A stretch of DNA of 64,000 bases from Anisakis pegreffii (taxonomy: Eukaryota; Nematoda; Chromadorea; Rhabditida; Anisakidae), in contig JAPYMA010000193.1 of the NCBI GenBank assembly GCA_035041965.1, positions 62,001 through 126,000 of the forward strand, in the 5' to 3' direction. A program made the translations under genes and the position numbers. How positions within the stretch are numbered: the stretch's first letter is position 1; each line of letters begins with the position of its first letter. Below are positions 39,834 through 54,300 of this stretch, piece by piece. A model generated the notes under the pieces. It worked only from the letters and a program-made list of their open reading frames with translations, had not been told where the DNA came from and ran no database searches.

Positions 39834-40239
39834 AACTTAAAAATTAACCAATCTAATGAAAATTCGATTCTCACAACAAGAAGCATTCAAAGTGCTAGTT
39901 CTCTGTCTGACACTCACTGTCGCCAACAACTGAACCTTCAACATTATACAACTAATCGATAAAATTCTCACATTAAACTGTAAAATAAAGAGACAACAAA
40001 AAAGACCATTAATACACAACAAACAAACAAATACGCAACTTAAGTCCATACTCCACTCACATGACACCGAAAGTAATAACAATATCAAACAAAACTGTTC
40101 TGAACTAAACCAGGCTCCACATTGTAAAATATATTTCTTTTTTTCAAAACATAAAAGTTATGATGGCATCGAAGTGCTTCTTCCTTAACCAACAATAAAA
40201 ATTTCATAACAATCATAACATTAGTAATTGATCATAGGC

Positions 40240-43200
40240 TTATGATAAAATGTCGTCAAAGTTAGTCGTTTGAAATATATCGTCGAAAGATGCTGGCACT
40301 GACGTTTGTTGCTGTTGACCCATATAATAACTACGTACAATTGATTCCTGTAACCGGAATGATGAATGTAACGAAAAAATTGATTGCATGCAACAATCAA
40401 TTCCATGTCCATTAATTATTCGCTATACTCCCTCAATCACACACATACATACCTTTTCACAATAAACTGACACAAACGATCAACAACAATAAACATTTCC
40501 TGATTATGAAACACAAGTTCACCAGTATACTGCAGTCCATGAGCATCAAAATGAAAGAAACTGAATGAGACGAATAAGATTCGGATAACAACGAAACTAA
40601 CCCAATTTTCTAGATAATCGCTAATCGTGCTAAGTCCTGGCCTTGCGAGCCGCTCATGAATAACATTTTGTAGGTCGTCGAAGAAAAATGAATCTGAAAT
40701 AACACAAGCAACACTTCCTAACAAAACCGACATGAATACAAATAGTTTTGTCCCGAACAGATGCAACGATAATACAAAGGCATTCATAATGACGACTAAA
40801 CAGCAAAAACGAGCAAACGGAATATTCCGATGTTGTTTTACTGCATGAGTCTTCATGATAAAACTACCAAACAATTCTAGCTTGATTAATTCTCATCTTC
40901 GCACCAAATTGTTAAATTGTGGTCCATAATGAGATGGATACGGGACGTTTCACCGCCGCACTTCTGCTATACCAGAAGCGCACAGAGCGGATACTTTAGA
41001 TTAGCCAGCTAGAACGACCACCTGGAACCATTTCGTAAACAGGGTAGGGTATTTTTGTTTGGAGGGTGGATGAGTTAGTATCGAAAAAATCAATCGCGGT
41101 GTAGACAGATAAAACAAACCAAGGTCGAGTACCGCACGATCTACAGACAACTGTCCGTTGGGATATGTCCTTGGAATGACCAGTCGCAGTGGTGGGACAG
41201 GGTATGAATCTGAAAATGCAGTTCCTTTTTTTCATTTTATCAATCGGTGTTGTTTTATATTCAACACTGAAATCTTCCAACAATTTATTATGCTCAAAAA
41301 TGATCGATGATATTTCAGTGGAAATGAACTTGAAAGAAAAAGACTACTTGCGAATTTATCATAAACTGATATTGATGAAATGTAGACAAAAAGGTGATCT
41401 TCGTGTTTGACTGGACTGTGATACTTAAATGAGTAACACTAATATTATATTATTATTGCATTTCAGTAATATTATATATTTTTTGATTAATTCTCATCTT
41501 CGATGTTGTTGTTGCCGGCTATATATTAAAATGAATAAATATCAGCGTTCCATAAATAAGTTGCCAAAAACGAACTCAGATTGCATTTCACAATGACAGC
41601 AGTAGAGGTAGGAGCTAGTTCAATAGAGGGATCAACTGTGAAACGTTCGCTCAATGCCAACAGTTCACGTCTAGCTGCTTCAGGTAATTGCGCGCCGAAC
41701 TGAAAAACTCTTTATGGGAAACGACAAATATATATTTATTCCATAGTTTGAACGATACAACGGATCTTGGGAATTTCAAAGCGTTTCATCAAGCAGAAAT
41801 GGAGGTATAGAAAAAACTTCCATTCAATGTCGTAGTTTCCATACTTACAAAAAACATTATAAACATTATTATAAACGGGAAGAAAAGAATCTACGAAATG
41901 GTCGACAAATGATGTTTGAAATGCGGATTCTCAGAGATAGGTGGATACTCAGATACTCTTTGAAGTTTCAATGAATTACGAATAGTGAATGCAAATGATT
42001 GCCTTACTTGCGATAGACCATTATTAGGCATTGCTTCCAGAGGAGTGGGCAGGAAATCATCCATCACATATAAATCCTCAACTCCGCTGCCATTGTCCAC
42101 CGGTGGAAGAGCATTTCCCCGACTTGGTTCAACCACTGAAGGCGGTGGCTGAGAGATTGCTGTCGGAGGCACCTAAATCATCAGAATTTATTGTTATGAT
42201 TAGACAGCATCCATGCCTAATCAACAACGAAGACTGCAAACTTCAAGGACACAAGTGGAATTCAACACCTTCGGAAGAGCGATTACACTTTTAATGTATA
42301 CAGCATTTATTGCGATAATGCAATGAAATTCAGCAGCAATAATACCGAAATCACCCAAATATTGTTAGCAGTTGACTGAACAAGTTTACGAATAAAATTC
42401 AAACGAGAAAAGAAAAATGAGAAAAACACGTCCACTTGACCGGGCGAAAACATGATCGGATGGAAAGAATTTCAAGATATACAGAAACGGCAGAGAATGA
42501 GGAACACAGATGAAAAAAAGTTTGTGAAAGAAGAACGACTTTGGCGCTATCGAAATTGATAAGCAAAAAATCACTTCTAAGCTTAGTGCCAGAAAAAACT
42601 TTTCAAAAATCTAGACGAATGCAAACGAGTAAAAATGACTAACCGGTTGTTTTCGACGTTTTGAGAAAGGAGCGTAATTTGAAGAAGCCATTCGAGGTGA
42701 AATATGTTGTAGTTGTTGCTGTGATCTGATCGGGGTGGGTGGATGAGGATAAGGTGAATGGCGTTGATATGATGATGTTGGTGTGTGATCAATGGGATGA
42801 TGCGACGGCGGAGCGGATGGGCTATTAGGCATAGTGGAGTTCAATTGATTGAAATGTGATAAGTGTGCTAAATGAGGCAATTGAGCATTGTTCGATATTG
42901 CGGCGTTCATACTGGACGTGTTGACAACATTACTCATACTCGGTGATAACAACTGTAGCTGTTGGGTTGAGGACGGTACCAAAGTGCTAGCTGAAAGAGC
43001 ATTCGTACCGTTGTGTGACTGCCACTGATTGGTGGATACTGTCACCGTGGATGACACTGATGAGGATACAGCAGAAGTTGCCTGCACACTGATTAAATTC
43101 GATGCATTTATACCTAATCCATTTGAGTTGCTATTCGAGGAGGAAGTGCCGATTTGTGGTTGAGACTGAATGCGATCTGAATAACAGCCACCTTGAGAGT

Positions 43201-46200
43201 CACCGTTCAGAAGGACCGCATTCACGGCATCAACTAAAGGCTGAGGTTGTGACTGCTGCAATGGGGCCACTGACTGTTGCATCGCTTGTTGCTGTTGCGC
43301 TGCGACCACTGACTGCACTGACGCTCCTGACACCACCGGCGACTGCACCATTGCGGCATGCTGAACCTTTTTACATAATCCTTAGTAATTCACTTACAAA
43401 AATTCATGCCATCTATCATTAATATTATAGTTATGCAACTACTATCGATATGACAAACGATAACAGTTGTGCAACTACGCTCGTTTGTCAACATGTCCAG
43501 ATGAATTTCTTCATTGTCGCGAATTAATTAGTTTGCATTATTCATCATAACCGAAATTTTTATTAAACGCAATAATTTAACAATTTGATGCATACCGATC
43601 CATCAAATAAAACGATCAAAATTACCGAAATATTTCATATTTTATTTGAACGCAACATCTCCCTTTTGTTTTACAAGTGTTTCTCAATGTCTTTCTTCAT
43701 CTGCATCAAAAATTTCCATATTTACACCCGAAATGATTGATGACTATCGAAGTGGCATTCAACAAACAATACTTTTCTTTAAATGCAATCCAAAATGGAC
43801 TTATATATGAATTAGTGACAAAATCGCAATACTTCAACGGTGAATGTGAAAGTGATGAAAACTTCCCAAGAACACTTCAATAGCTGGAAACAGGGGGCAT
43901 TCCTTATATAATTGAGTAAAAGTGGTAAATTAAAATCGACTAAGATAAAAACCCACCAAAAAGTCGTGTTTTTTATAGATCCACGTTTCCACCTGTTGCA
44001 AATATTCGAAAGATACTCGCCTGGAAAAGATTCACATTTACATCGATCAGGATGATACAATCACGCGACAAGTAATCATGTTTAAGTGAAAGATAGGATT
44101 CCTCGAAATCAACACCTACATGATGGCGGCTGTGTGATATTATACTCCTTATGCGCTAAATTCATGCTACAGGTCTCGGGATGAAAACTTTAAAATTATC
44201 ACTTGAATTCATGGATATACATCCAGATACCGCCACGTTCATACTCACTGATTTCTGATTATGAAGGAAAAGTCGACAAAAATCAGTAAGAAATGTTCGA
44301 ACAGACTCAATAATTCAGCACTGCAATCTATAGCAACCGCGTCTCAATTTCTCACAAACATGATTGAAGATTAATGGATAAAAATTAAGCACATACGATC
44401 TTCCTTCGATAACATTGCACATCGTCTCAAATTTTTGTGCAGCACTTTCGTTACCGTCCATACGACACTGCTGAGCTCGTGCTCGCAGTGGCTCGCAATA
44501 TGGCTTTAACGCATGCAGTTTTTCCATATATAAACGCTGCAATAATTATTTATATACAACGTCGTCATTATCATTAGCATCAATATGCATGACAGAATTC
44601 CCTTCTTTTCACTGAAACACTCATAATAAACGCCCTGTACAATTTTTTTTTGTGGATGCATGCATTTTTCGAAAAGGAATTATCTGTAAACGAACAGAAG
44701 TACTTATTTGAGGATGCGTTGCAAGGGTGTAGGGAAATGAAGTGGAGTGATTTGTCGAAATCGATGAAACACATAACGCATTTTGGTGAAAATACATTCG
44801 AATTCATAATAAAAGAATGAAAAGTAATGAACCTGTTCGCTTTGTTGTGCAGTTGTAAGGTTGGAATTTGGTCGAGGCATATCGACAACGGTTTGACTAG
44901 CCATATTTAACGGTCGACTCGACGAGGGCGGCTGGTTTGGCTGCGAGCCGAACTGAGGTGAATTAATGAGGTTTTCAAGAAGGGATGGCTGTTGCTGGGG
45001 TTGGGGTTGTGAAGATAAATGAGGTGGTGGAGGTTGATTAGGGGATTGTTGTACTTGAGAGCAGGGTATTCCGGAAGAGAGATACGACGTGGATGCATGC
45101 ATCGGATCCATGTACGTATTCGGACCCCTGGAATTTATATTTTATTCACCAAATTGATAAACATTGATTTTACATTAGGAAATATTTTCTGATATTTTTA
45201 TGACAATTACATTACGAAATATTCATTTCATGTTTTGCAACTTCTCTCTTTAAAATTCATCTTCCTCTATATTAGAAACTCGCAACACAATGAATGAACC
45301 ATGGAAAGTTATTCGGAAAATGATTTTTTCAAATGTGAAGTGTTTCGCCCGTGGCAGAGAATCTTTATCAGAATGAAAATTTGTCCTACTTGGAACCTTT
45401 AGAGTACCAAACAAATTCTGGCTGTCGAATCTCACCTAGATAAAGCAACATGAAAAAAAGAAAAGAATACATGCTGGAAGGAGGTGCGTAAGGAATGTCT
45501 TGGTGTTGTTGCTGCTTCCACATTCGATGCATCATTGCTTCACGTTGAGTTAATTCATTGGTACCGTTAGTGTTAGCTGCATTACCCGCATTACTCATCA
45601 TCATTTTCTGTTGATCAGATTTATTGATCGTCATTCGCTGACCATATAGTTGATGGGTGGGTGACGGCTGAGCAGGAGGTGCAGGCGATGGCATCATGCT
45701 GTACGGGGGTGTATTCGTTTGATGTGGCACTGATGGATGATGTGCGCCTAGAGGTGATGCTTGTATGGCCTGTTGTTGGGCTTGTTGTTGCGGCGAGACG
45801 GATATTCCGGACGCATTTATTCCACCCGATGAGACTGCAGATGACGAGTTTTGTTGAGGCTGCATCATCGGAGGAGGTTGGCCTAATGGTGGTGCTTGAT
45901 AGCGATCTTGCTGCAATCATCAATATTACTATCACATTATTGTTATTATTACTATCGTTAATGAAGCCACTGCTATCACCATTGATATAATCATTATTAT
46001 GGGCATTAGATTCAGCAATATTGCCACGCATTCCGCGCTGAATGAATGATACGCAAATACGTGACACTGTCAAAAGATTATGGATGAGAGGGTATGGCTC
46101 TGTATATGTACATATCGAATCACGAAATACGGCATACATTATAAAACTCCCATCCTAAATTTACAAGTATCGCATTCGCAACAAAGAGCATTCTGCTGAT

Positions 46201-47490
46201 GATAAACACTTTCGAGGAAAATGAGGAACACTGACGATTTGTGGTGGATAAAAGAATAAAACTATGAGGAACAAACTAACAGTAAGTAGTTTTGAAACAA
46301 ACTTTCATGTGAATTAATGCAGTAGGAAATGTTCCAGCCATATACCAATATTAATTTTTCGATTAAAAATACTCACCACTTTTCAGTTGAAAACTGATCA
46401 TTAAGAATCGAATGAAACATTTCAAACCGTCAGTTTTTTTTACTTGATGCAAACCTTATTCATAATTATATATTAGCTAAGATGCATAACATAGAACTCA
46501 AGCACTTTTCAGAAAAATTCAAATTCGAAATCAACAGATTGCATCGATCACAACAGAATAGGAATGAATATCTGTTCACAAAAATTAACCATGATGTTCT
46601 GTTGATGTTGCTGGTGGGTGGGTTGAGGATCGGGTGGCACACCAGGTGCTCGATAACTATGTTGGGCAGATTGATTCGATTGGTACTGTGACGACTGCAA
46701 CACCGTAGGGACAGCCGTCGATTTAGCTGCAAGTTTTCGAAATTTGATGAAAAAGACTGCAATCAGATATTTGATAGATACGTGCGAATAAATGGAAATT
46801 TATGACAGAAAAAAAAACTCATATAACTAACAGTTACAGTTGATCGCATTTATAACTTTTGCAATCGTCCGCATGTATTCATCCTTGCTATTACATTTAT
46901 GAAACACATATTCTTCAACCTGAAAAGCTTTTAGTTTCTTTCATTACACTTTTAAAAAGATCAGAAAGTTTGCATATAAATGGTAACATATACACGGCTT
47001 ACATGTAGTCTCAAAGTGTGATTCGCAACAAAATATGCATTCACGACTGCGAATAAAAAGAACATTTAGATACATGTTTTATGCACGAAAGGACAATCTC
47101 AACGAAATCGTCACTCGCAACTACAATCAGAACGACACACACACAAACTCATAACAACAATAACATCGATCGCAAAAGGCGCACATTTTTACTCAAAATA
47201 CGCAATGAAAACACCAATTGTAAATGTGGTGAAACTGATTTATTGAGAAATGCATAAAACATGCCTCTAAAGATGTCAGTGTAATAAAAATGACGCCATC
47301 TGTTCGATACGTTACGCACATGAATTGAACGGAAATAGAAAAAAAGTACAACGAAAGAATAAACAACCTGACGAGCATCACCGGGTACTGGTAAATTCGG
47401 AGCATTCTGTCGATTCCGGGCCAACTCAGGTTCCAACCGATTAATGACGTGGTCCCGGAAACGTTGCGACGGCCAATCGTCGTCACCCAT
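40240..47490 (-). CDS. mdt-15: Mediator complex subunit 15 (MDT-15), complete, 13 exons, 860 aa
   Basis: Exons in transcript order: 47490-47368, 46919-46832, 46726-46590, 45910-45471, 45127-44833, 44536-44397, 44020-43957, 43360-42644, 42172-42008, 41699-41576, 41209-41120, 40693-40602 and 40347-40240 (TAA). All phases agree and the total is 2583 bases. The start [12 protein letters not shown] is preceded by an in-frame stop. Residues 1 to about 75 form the KIX domain ([17 protein letters not shown], then [17 protein letters not shown]), which binds activators such as NHR-49 and SBP-1 in worms. A Gln/Pro/Ser-rich linker follows, then the [16 protein letters not shown] and [16 protein letters not shown] helices and the conserved C-terminal region ([33 protein letters not shown]), ending with an acidic [10 protein letters not shown] tail. 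MED15 sits in the Mediator tail module in the nucleus and controls lipid and stress genes. No disabling change is seen. The donor of exon 41699-41576 (A|GTTCGT) is the least certain border. Confidence 0.95.
47368..47490 (-). other. mdt-15: MED15 first coding exon, N-terminal half of KIX domain
   Basis: These 41 codons end with GDARQ at a GTTGTT donor. The sequence matches the start of C. elegans MDT-15 almost residue for residue as I recall it, which fixes both the gene identity and the start codon. The second KIX exon is 46919-46832 and begins VEEYVFHKC. Confidence 0.9.
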
Positions 47491-50400
47491 TAACTTTCAA
47501 TGCAAAGCGCACATTCAGATTCTATTTGAAATCTTAAATTCAATGCAAACTTAATTTTGAAAACTTCCAACGATGTTTGTAACACAACCATAACACGTAC
47601 AACGATAATCAAAACTGATAAGCAACTGGACGTATATCGACTGATGCTCATGGACGTTAGCTGCCTGCACCAGTCTATGCAAACCATATCCTCACATCAA
47701 ATTCATTACATTGTTTATTACGATAGTGAGGAAACCTGCTGTCAGACATCAATTGTGAAATGGATAATGGTAAATGAACCAAAAATTGGTTCGATCAGAA
47801 TCTGATGGGAATAACCTTTGCAATTACGAATTTCAACGAATGCCCGATAACAAAAAAATCGTAAAAACCGAAAATCGACCGACGAAACCGGAAAAAATTC
47901 CGGTAGGTGACTATTATTACAAGACTAATACTATTAGTACACTATTACATGTAAATATGATCCTTTAGATATCCGATTGAATTAACTTCAAAGATTCCGA
48001 AACTTGGCGTCAAACTTTTCTGTAGAAATCCGATGGAGGTAATTTTCGAATTTCCACAATGACTGAAACTCTCGGGATTCATCAGTGATCACTACTACCA
48101 TTCACAAACCCTTAATGATTTCAATTTGAAATTCTCGGAACCAGAATTCAGCTCTTTGCGACTGTCAAATGCACGATCGGCATTAAGTAATTGAATCTTT
48201 TCGCGGCAACGCAACACCCGGTAATCCTGTGGATATCTGTGAAAATTTCTACGTTGTAACAATATTTCCCACACGAGTTGGATAAGTAAATACCACTTTG
48301 AATAGCGTGTAAACGTCCAGAAAAGTGTAACGTATTCAAAAGGGATGTAATCTTGACTGAACCGGTTATTACCTTCTCCCAACTCAGAGTCATTAGCATA
48401 GCACTGATTAAACTGCAACTAATTGATGAATTCTTTCGCAGTAGTGATTAAGTCATAGCCAATCATATAATACTAACTGAATCATATGCATCACAAAAAT
48501 GCTACCTCTGTCAGAATCAATGAACAACAGCAAATATTACAATGGATTAATAAATCGAACGGCGCCCCACCATCATTACCATAAGTGATTAACGACAATC
48601 AACTAGAGCGAATAAAGACCGTAAGTAGCGTTCACGAGAGAAGAGATAATCTGAACTGTACTGGCTGCTAGCCAGTCGACAATCACACACTGAAACAACA
48701 CTCTTCAGTTCAATCCATTCTAAACACTCCACAAAGCAATCATTCGCCAAATGCATATCAAAATTTGTCAATAACAATTGCTAGCTTATTCCTCTTGAAT
48801 AAACCAATCCAAAAACCTAACCTAACTTTGGCAATATAATCAATTCCATAATTTGAAGCTCTATCCGGGAGCTTTCAAACGTAATACGGAAAAGTAATCA
48901 TGCTATGTGCAGTGAAAAGAAAATTGAAGATTTCGATCCTAGCTCGGTCAGTGAAAAGAGAAAGATTAACGAATAATCTGAAAGTAAAATGGAAACCGTC
49001 AATGCTCATATCGAGCACGTCAAAAAACTGATCGTTTGTTACTCACAGAATGATAAAGCGATCGATACGAACAATCAGTTAATAATAAAAGGTGGTGGTA
49101 CGCGAATAAAAACGAAATGAAATGAAATAGCAGAGACAAACTAACTAACCTGGGGATTATTGGGAAACGATTTTTTGTGAAAGAGAGAATAAAGAATTCG
49201 TGAGATCCAATTTGTTGAGAGATGTGAATTGAATGAATAAAAGAATAAATTTCATACATATTTGTCGTCGTTTGCAAACGAACATCTGATAGAAAAGTGC
49301 GTTGAATCACGTGAACGCACTGCGCTTTCAAAAAACGCATTGGGGAAGAGCTTCACAGAAACACACATTCTTATAACATTCAACAAGCATTTCTTTGTTT
49401 TTCATAACAATGAAAAAACACTCAAAACAAATTCAACGAAACAAATTAAAAACAAAAAATGAAACAAACAAGTAACAATACATAAGATTGCATGATCGAT
49501 TACACACTTTTCAGTGAGCATCACGTCTTCGTTCGCAGAACATCAAAAACATGAAGATGCCAACCCCCTTCACATGCTTGAATTTCAATCTAGCATTTTC
49601 AAAAATCTCAAAAAATAAGGCGACATGAATGATTGGACAACGAATCACGCTTAAACACTCAATCAGTACCACGAGTAAAAAAATAATGCTACAATTGGTC
49701 AGTAAATATGATTGAAAAACAGAAAACAATAATGAAAACAAATAAGGAACTCATTTCCAGTGAATAAATCACACATCAAACATAACTGCATATCTCAAAA
49801 CACATATATCTGAAAAAGAAAACAACAGATAAGCACGGTAAATTGGATAGAGACTGAAAATAACGATGAATTGCTGAAAATGATTTCACACGCAACTAAA
49901 TGAAGTGTATGATATGATCTGTGTGAAAACTGTCGCCGTAGCAATTCCATTTTCCAATAAACAACACGCATTGTGTGAAAATTTGAAACCTTTTGTGCTC
50001 ACTTCATTAATATGTTCGCATTAAAAATTGCCAGCTAGACACTCTGGAATTCATTAAGAGAATGAACGGAAAAAAATTTCACTGCAATGACCACCTAGAA
50101 CACGAGACAGATATTCAGCTCGATTCTGCCAATGACTCCAGCATATTCAGATAAAAAATGCAAACAGAAATAATGCATAGAGGATAGAATGAAGGTAGCA
50201 AAAAAAACTTCAACATAAGCTTATAACACGGCATTTTATGATGTCAGTAGGAAAGAATGGATGCATTCAAATGAAATATCCAGTGCGTGATCATTAAGGA
50301 AAATAAACATAAATATGAGAATTATATGTGTAACACTGATTGAATCGATTCGAATAACTTGATTATTTTCATACGACTAAATTGCGATCGGAGTGTTTCA

Positions 50401-51326
50401 ACGAGCAATGGAGTAATAAGCTCATTGTAAACAGTTGAATTAATCGATAAAAAGTGTCGAAGTGCTTGGTACGTATCAATGCAATGTGATTTTAGATGTG
50501 CTATTGCTACTGGCTGATTTCATGTTATAATAAACGCGACCGAACGCGATGTTTCGACGGGTGATTGATTTGAAACTCATTAAATGAACAACAACCACAC
50601 TAATCTATGAACGATCTGAAACACTAACTTTCGGTGATAAACATCAATCAATTCGTTATTCAATTCTTTCGCTGATCAATTGCCTTACATTCAAATCCAC
50701 CCCACTTTGATGCCCTATCAGCAAGATCGTTAATTTCCTTCAATCTGTTTCTATCTCTCTCTCATAAAAAAAACAACTTGTGTATCCAAATATCGAGAGC
50801 AATTGGTATAAATTAATGCTAACAGTGGCTTCAGTTTGTCCATTTAGAAATATATATTGATTTAGGATCGACAACTTAACTGAACTTAGGACGGATCTTT
50901 GATTTTTCAGTCATTTCGTCATGATGATCAATTCAATGAAATTGGTTCCCTCAATTTCAGACGCTTCATTTTCTTTAACTGAAACATCGACTTTTAAATT
51001 CAGAAGTTTGTTCAGTTTCCAGGGTTGGAAGTAAACTTTCACTAGAATGTTCTGCGATGCACAGACAAAAGAAAAAACGAATAGTGAGGAACGGATGGAC
51101 TGAGGCATTAATTGATATGAAATAGAATGCTTCAACTTTTTGAAGAATGAAGACGAGAGACGACCGATCGTTGTAGGGAAATACATTTGGGAACGTCGAC
51201 GGATACGACGCGTACTGAACGAAATGACTCTCGGAATTGACGAACGCATTTGTGAGATCATATCTGCTCAACGGCGGTATGCAGCGATGTGTGGATATTA
51301 TTTGTATGGTGAATACATAGAGAATA
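47491..51326. other. Spacer between DDX23 and MED15, no supported gene
   Basis: The 3.8 kb should contain the MED15 promoter, its 5' UTR and the DDX23 3' UTR. A minus-strand segment ending at 48418 has a TTGCAG acceptor and a GTAATA donor (about 48374-48412) and could be a 5' UTR exon. A 107-codon minus-strand frame (48095-48418) overlaps it without recognisable motifs. The spacing is far too large for a worm-type operon. An antisense open frame at 51116-51499 is reported under findings. Confidence 0.4.
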
Positions 51327-54300
51327 TTAATTACGATACAACGTTTCATCTTGTCGTTTCTTCGGCACAAAAACACCCGGTCTTTGTTGGGCTTCTGGGT
51401 GATTGGCCAATTCCGGTGGACACGAAGAGACCGGGCTTTCGAGAAGGCATTGTTTCAGATCATAAAACACATCCTTATCTTCGGGAGTCAGGAACGTAAT
51501 CGCCTTACCATGTTTACCAGCACGACCTGAAATTATTAACGAATCAGTGACAACTGATAATTAGTATAGCAATGAACTGAGCTTCAGGAGTGAACGTTCA
51601 CCTAAGAACTGATGTATACATGAAGGCAATGATGAAATTCGAGATAATTGTAAAATATGAATGAGATGAATATCAGTTGCGAGAATTATTGATAGAGAAG
51701 ATATGGTGACGAGATATCTTTATGGCTGAGGATGACAATTCGAGGAGAGACGAAAGTTTTGTTGAACAAATGTACGAGCAACAATTAAAATCGCATGTAA
51801 TCGCTTTTATATGACTGAACAAGAAGACGCCTCAACTGCATTTCAATTATTTGAGAATGCGGAAAAAGTAATCAAAGAGTATACATTTAGATTAACAATT
51901 GGAAAATTCATCCCTTAAAGATCCAACCAAATCAATGCTTTTGCACTGAGTGGAATTGCATTCAAGAAGTAATTTACTCTTTTTATTTTATCAATCGACT
52001 TCAAACATTTTGAATTATCGAAATTTCAAAAAACGGAAAAAGAATCCATTTCCAAAGCAACTGTTCGGCTATCACAGCTCAACACGCTCCACGAAACTAC
52101 CAATTTCTCAGCACTTTACAGATTTTGAAATAAACTTAGCAGAAAAACATATTCATCAAACCGTATTCATTTAGGAAGATGTCAGAATGAAACGTCCGCT
52201 GTGAATGTCACTTTCATTAGGTACATTCATATATCATGAAACGCCAAGCATACACCACAATTTGATGCGCGTTCAATATCTACTTATTGCAAGGATGAAT
52301 AAAACGAATAGAATTAAGATTGAACAAATAAACGGATAAATAATAACAGAGGTAATGCAATAATCACTTCTGAATTCAGTATTAATTTCGATTATGAAAG
52401 CGAGGAACTGGGGGGGGGGGGGGAGGAGGAGCGAGAAACAGCAATGGCAAAATTATCCGGTGAATGGCATCGTGTCAACTGAATTTGATGAAAGGTGCTG
52501 AATGAGTGAACTTGACACAAGAGCAGTAAAAGAATGCAATAGAACGATAAAATTCTCGTATTACACGATATTTTGTTACACGAAAACGAATGCAGTAACA
52601 TCATCAAACGTGTTGTCGAATAACTACGATTTCCGATCGCAAACATCGATCGACGTTCGCGAACGCTATTCTAATCCTCGACAAATGAATTCTTTCATTT
52701 CATTTCAATCAACTTAAAAATTAACTACTGTTCAAAAATTCGAAAATTTTCTGAGCTTCAAAAAACATCTGTTTTGTTGGATAAGTGCAACATAAACACC
52801 ACTAATAAATATGATTAGGTGGATCTCTTTCAATTCAATGCAAACAATTTACGATGCTTGAACGTGTGGGCATTTGAGCAGCGGCAAGACAAGCATAAAT
52901 GATGCTTTAAATACAAAGGTAAAATATTCAATCTATTGTAGTCTAATGCAATTCTAAACCAGACGAGTACCACATCTATAAGGCGTTGCCTCATTATTCG
53001 ATAGCTCCATGCTAGACAATAGCCAGAAATGATACAAACATTCCAATATCAACTTATATCCGTAATATTATTAATTCTGCGTCATTTACGGTGTTCCAAA
53101 TACCCTTCCCTCCCCCCCCTTGAGACGAATGAACAGATAAAATAGCGCCAATATTCCTCTTACACGAAGTGCAATGCCCGCATACGCGCTATCTTAATTG
53201 CTAGCAATCGCAATATGCAACCGATAAACTCGAAAGCAGATATTACATTCAATATATACGAGCGGAAGTTGAACGGAGAATGGAAGAGAAACAAACTGTC
53301 AAACGGAATCGGAAGAATAAAACTTCAAAGAAATCGATACGAAGAGAATATCAATGCGAAATCAAATGAAATCAGTGTAAAAAGATGAATAGATCGGAGT
53401 GATACCAATTAAAATGTTGCCGTTTTGAGATGAGTTGAACGCAAATTGGGACGTTCTCAGTGGTATAACGATAATGATTGTGTTAACAACGACAATAAAT
53501 ACTTTCAAAAAAATCAAAATTTGCTACGAATAAACAGCGTGAAATTTCTTGAATGCATATTGTTTAAATGAATTTAACCGCTCATTGGTCGCATGCCAAG
53601 CATTGACAACAGCTCATTAATCCCTCACAAATGCACTGTGAAAGTTGGGAATCACATTTTCACTACAATTCGTTTTAGAGATAATCAAAGAAATAGCCGC
53701 TGAACGAAATTGATTGCATGACCTTACTAGAGCAGTTGAACGCGATGAGCTATAACTGACAATGAGTGAGGGTAATTTACAACTGGGAAGTTGTTGATTA
53801 TATGATTGTGTAGATGAAATGAAGTTCAAAATTATCTTTAAACATGGTGATTGATGATAATTTCAGAATCAATTTCTGAACAGACACGCATATGAGCAGA
53901 AAAATTTTTGGATTAGCAAAAGATTCTGATCTCAGCGATTTTCGAACTGAGAACAAACTTGAACCAGAATTTGCGCTGTTCATTCAGAGCCAATAGAATA
54001 AACTGATAATAAATTTTGATGAACCTTGCAAAATTGGCTAATAAATCCCGAAAAGAAACGGTTATCGCAACTTTCATAAAGATAAGAATAATTAATATAG
54101 AGTAAGACAGCACGAAGGAATTAGACGTGAATAATAAAGTGATGCGAACGCAAATGAAAAGATGTACGAGAAACCAACCAGTTCTTCCAATTCGATGCGT
54201 ATAATCTTCAATCGATTTAGCCATATCATAGTTCAGTACCAACGAAACGTCCTTAACATCGATACCTCGTCCAGCCACATCTGTCGCCACTAGAATATCC

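Noticed and set aside
43102..43422. 106-codon + strand frame antisense to MED15 exon 8
   Set aside because: Low-complexity Gln/Ser codons leave the antisense strand without stops; not a gene.
45621..46139. 172-codon minus-strand frame over MED15 exon 4
   Set aside because: It is a shadow of the MED15 exon 45910-45471 in another frame, together with intron sequence.
48095..48418. 107-codon minus-strand open frame upstream of MED15
   Set aside because: Several frames of this length are expected by chance, a second frame is open over the same bases, and the part after the GTAATA donor is probably intron.
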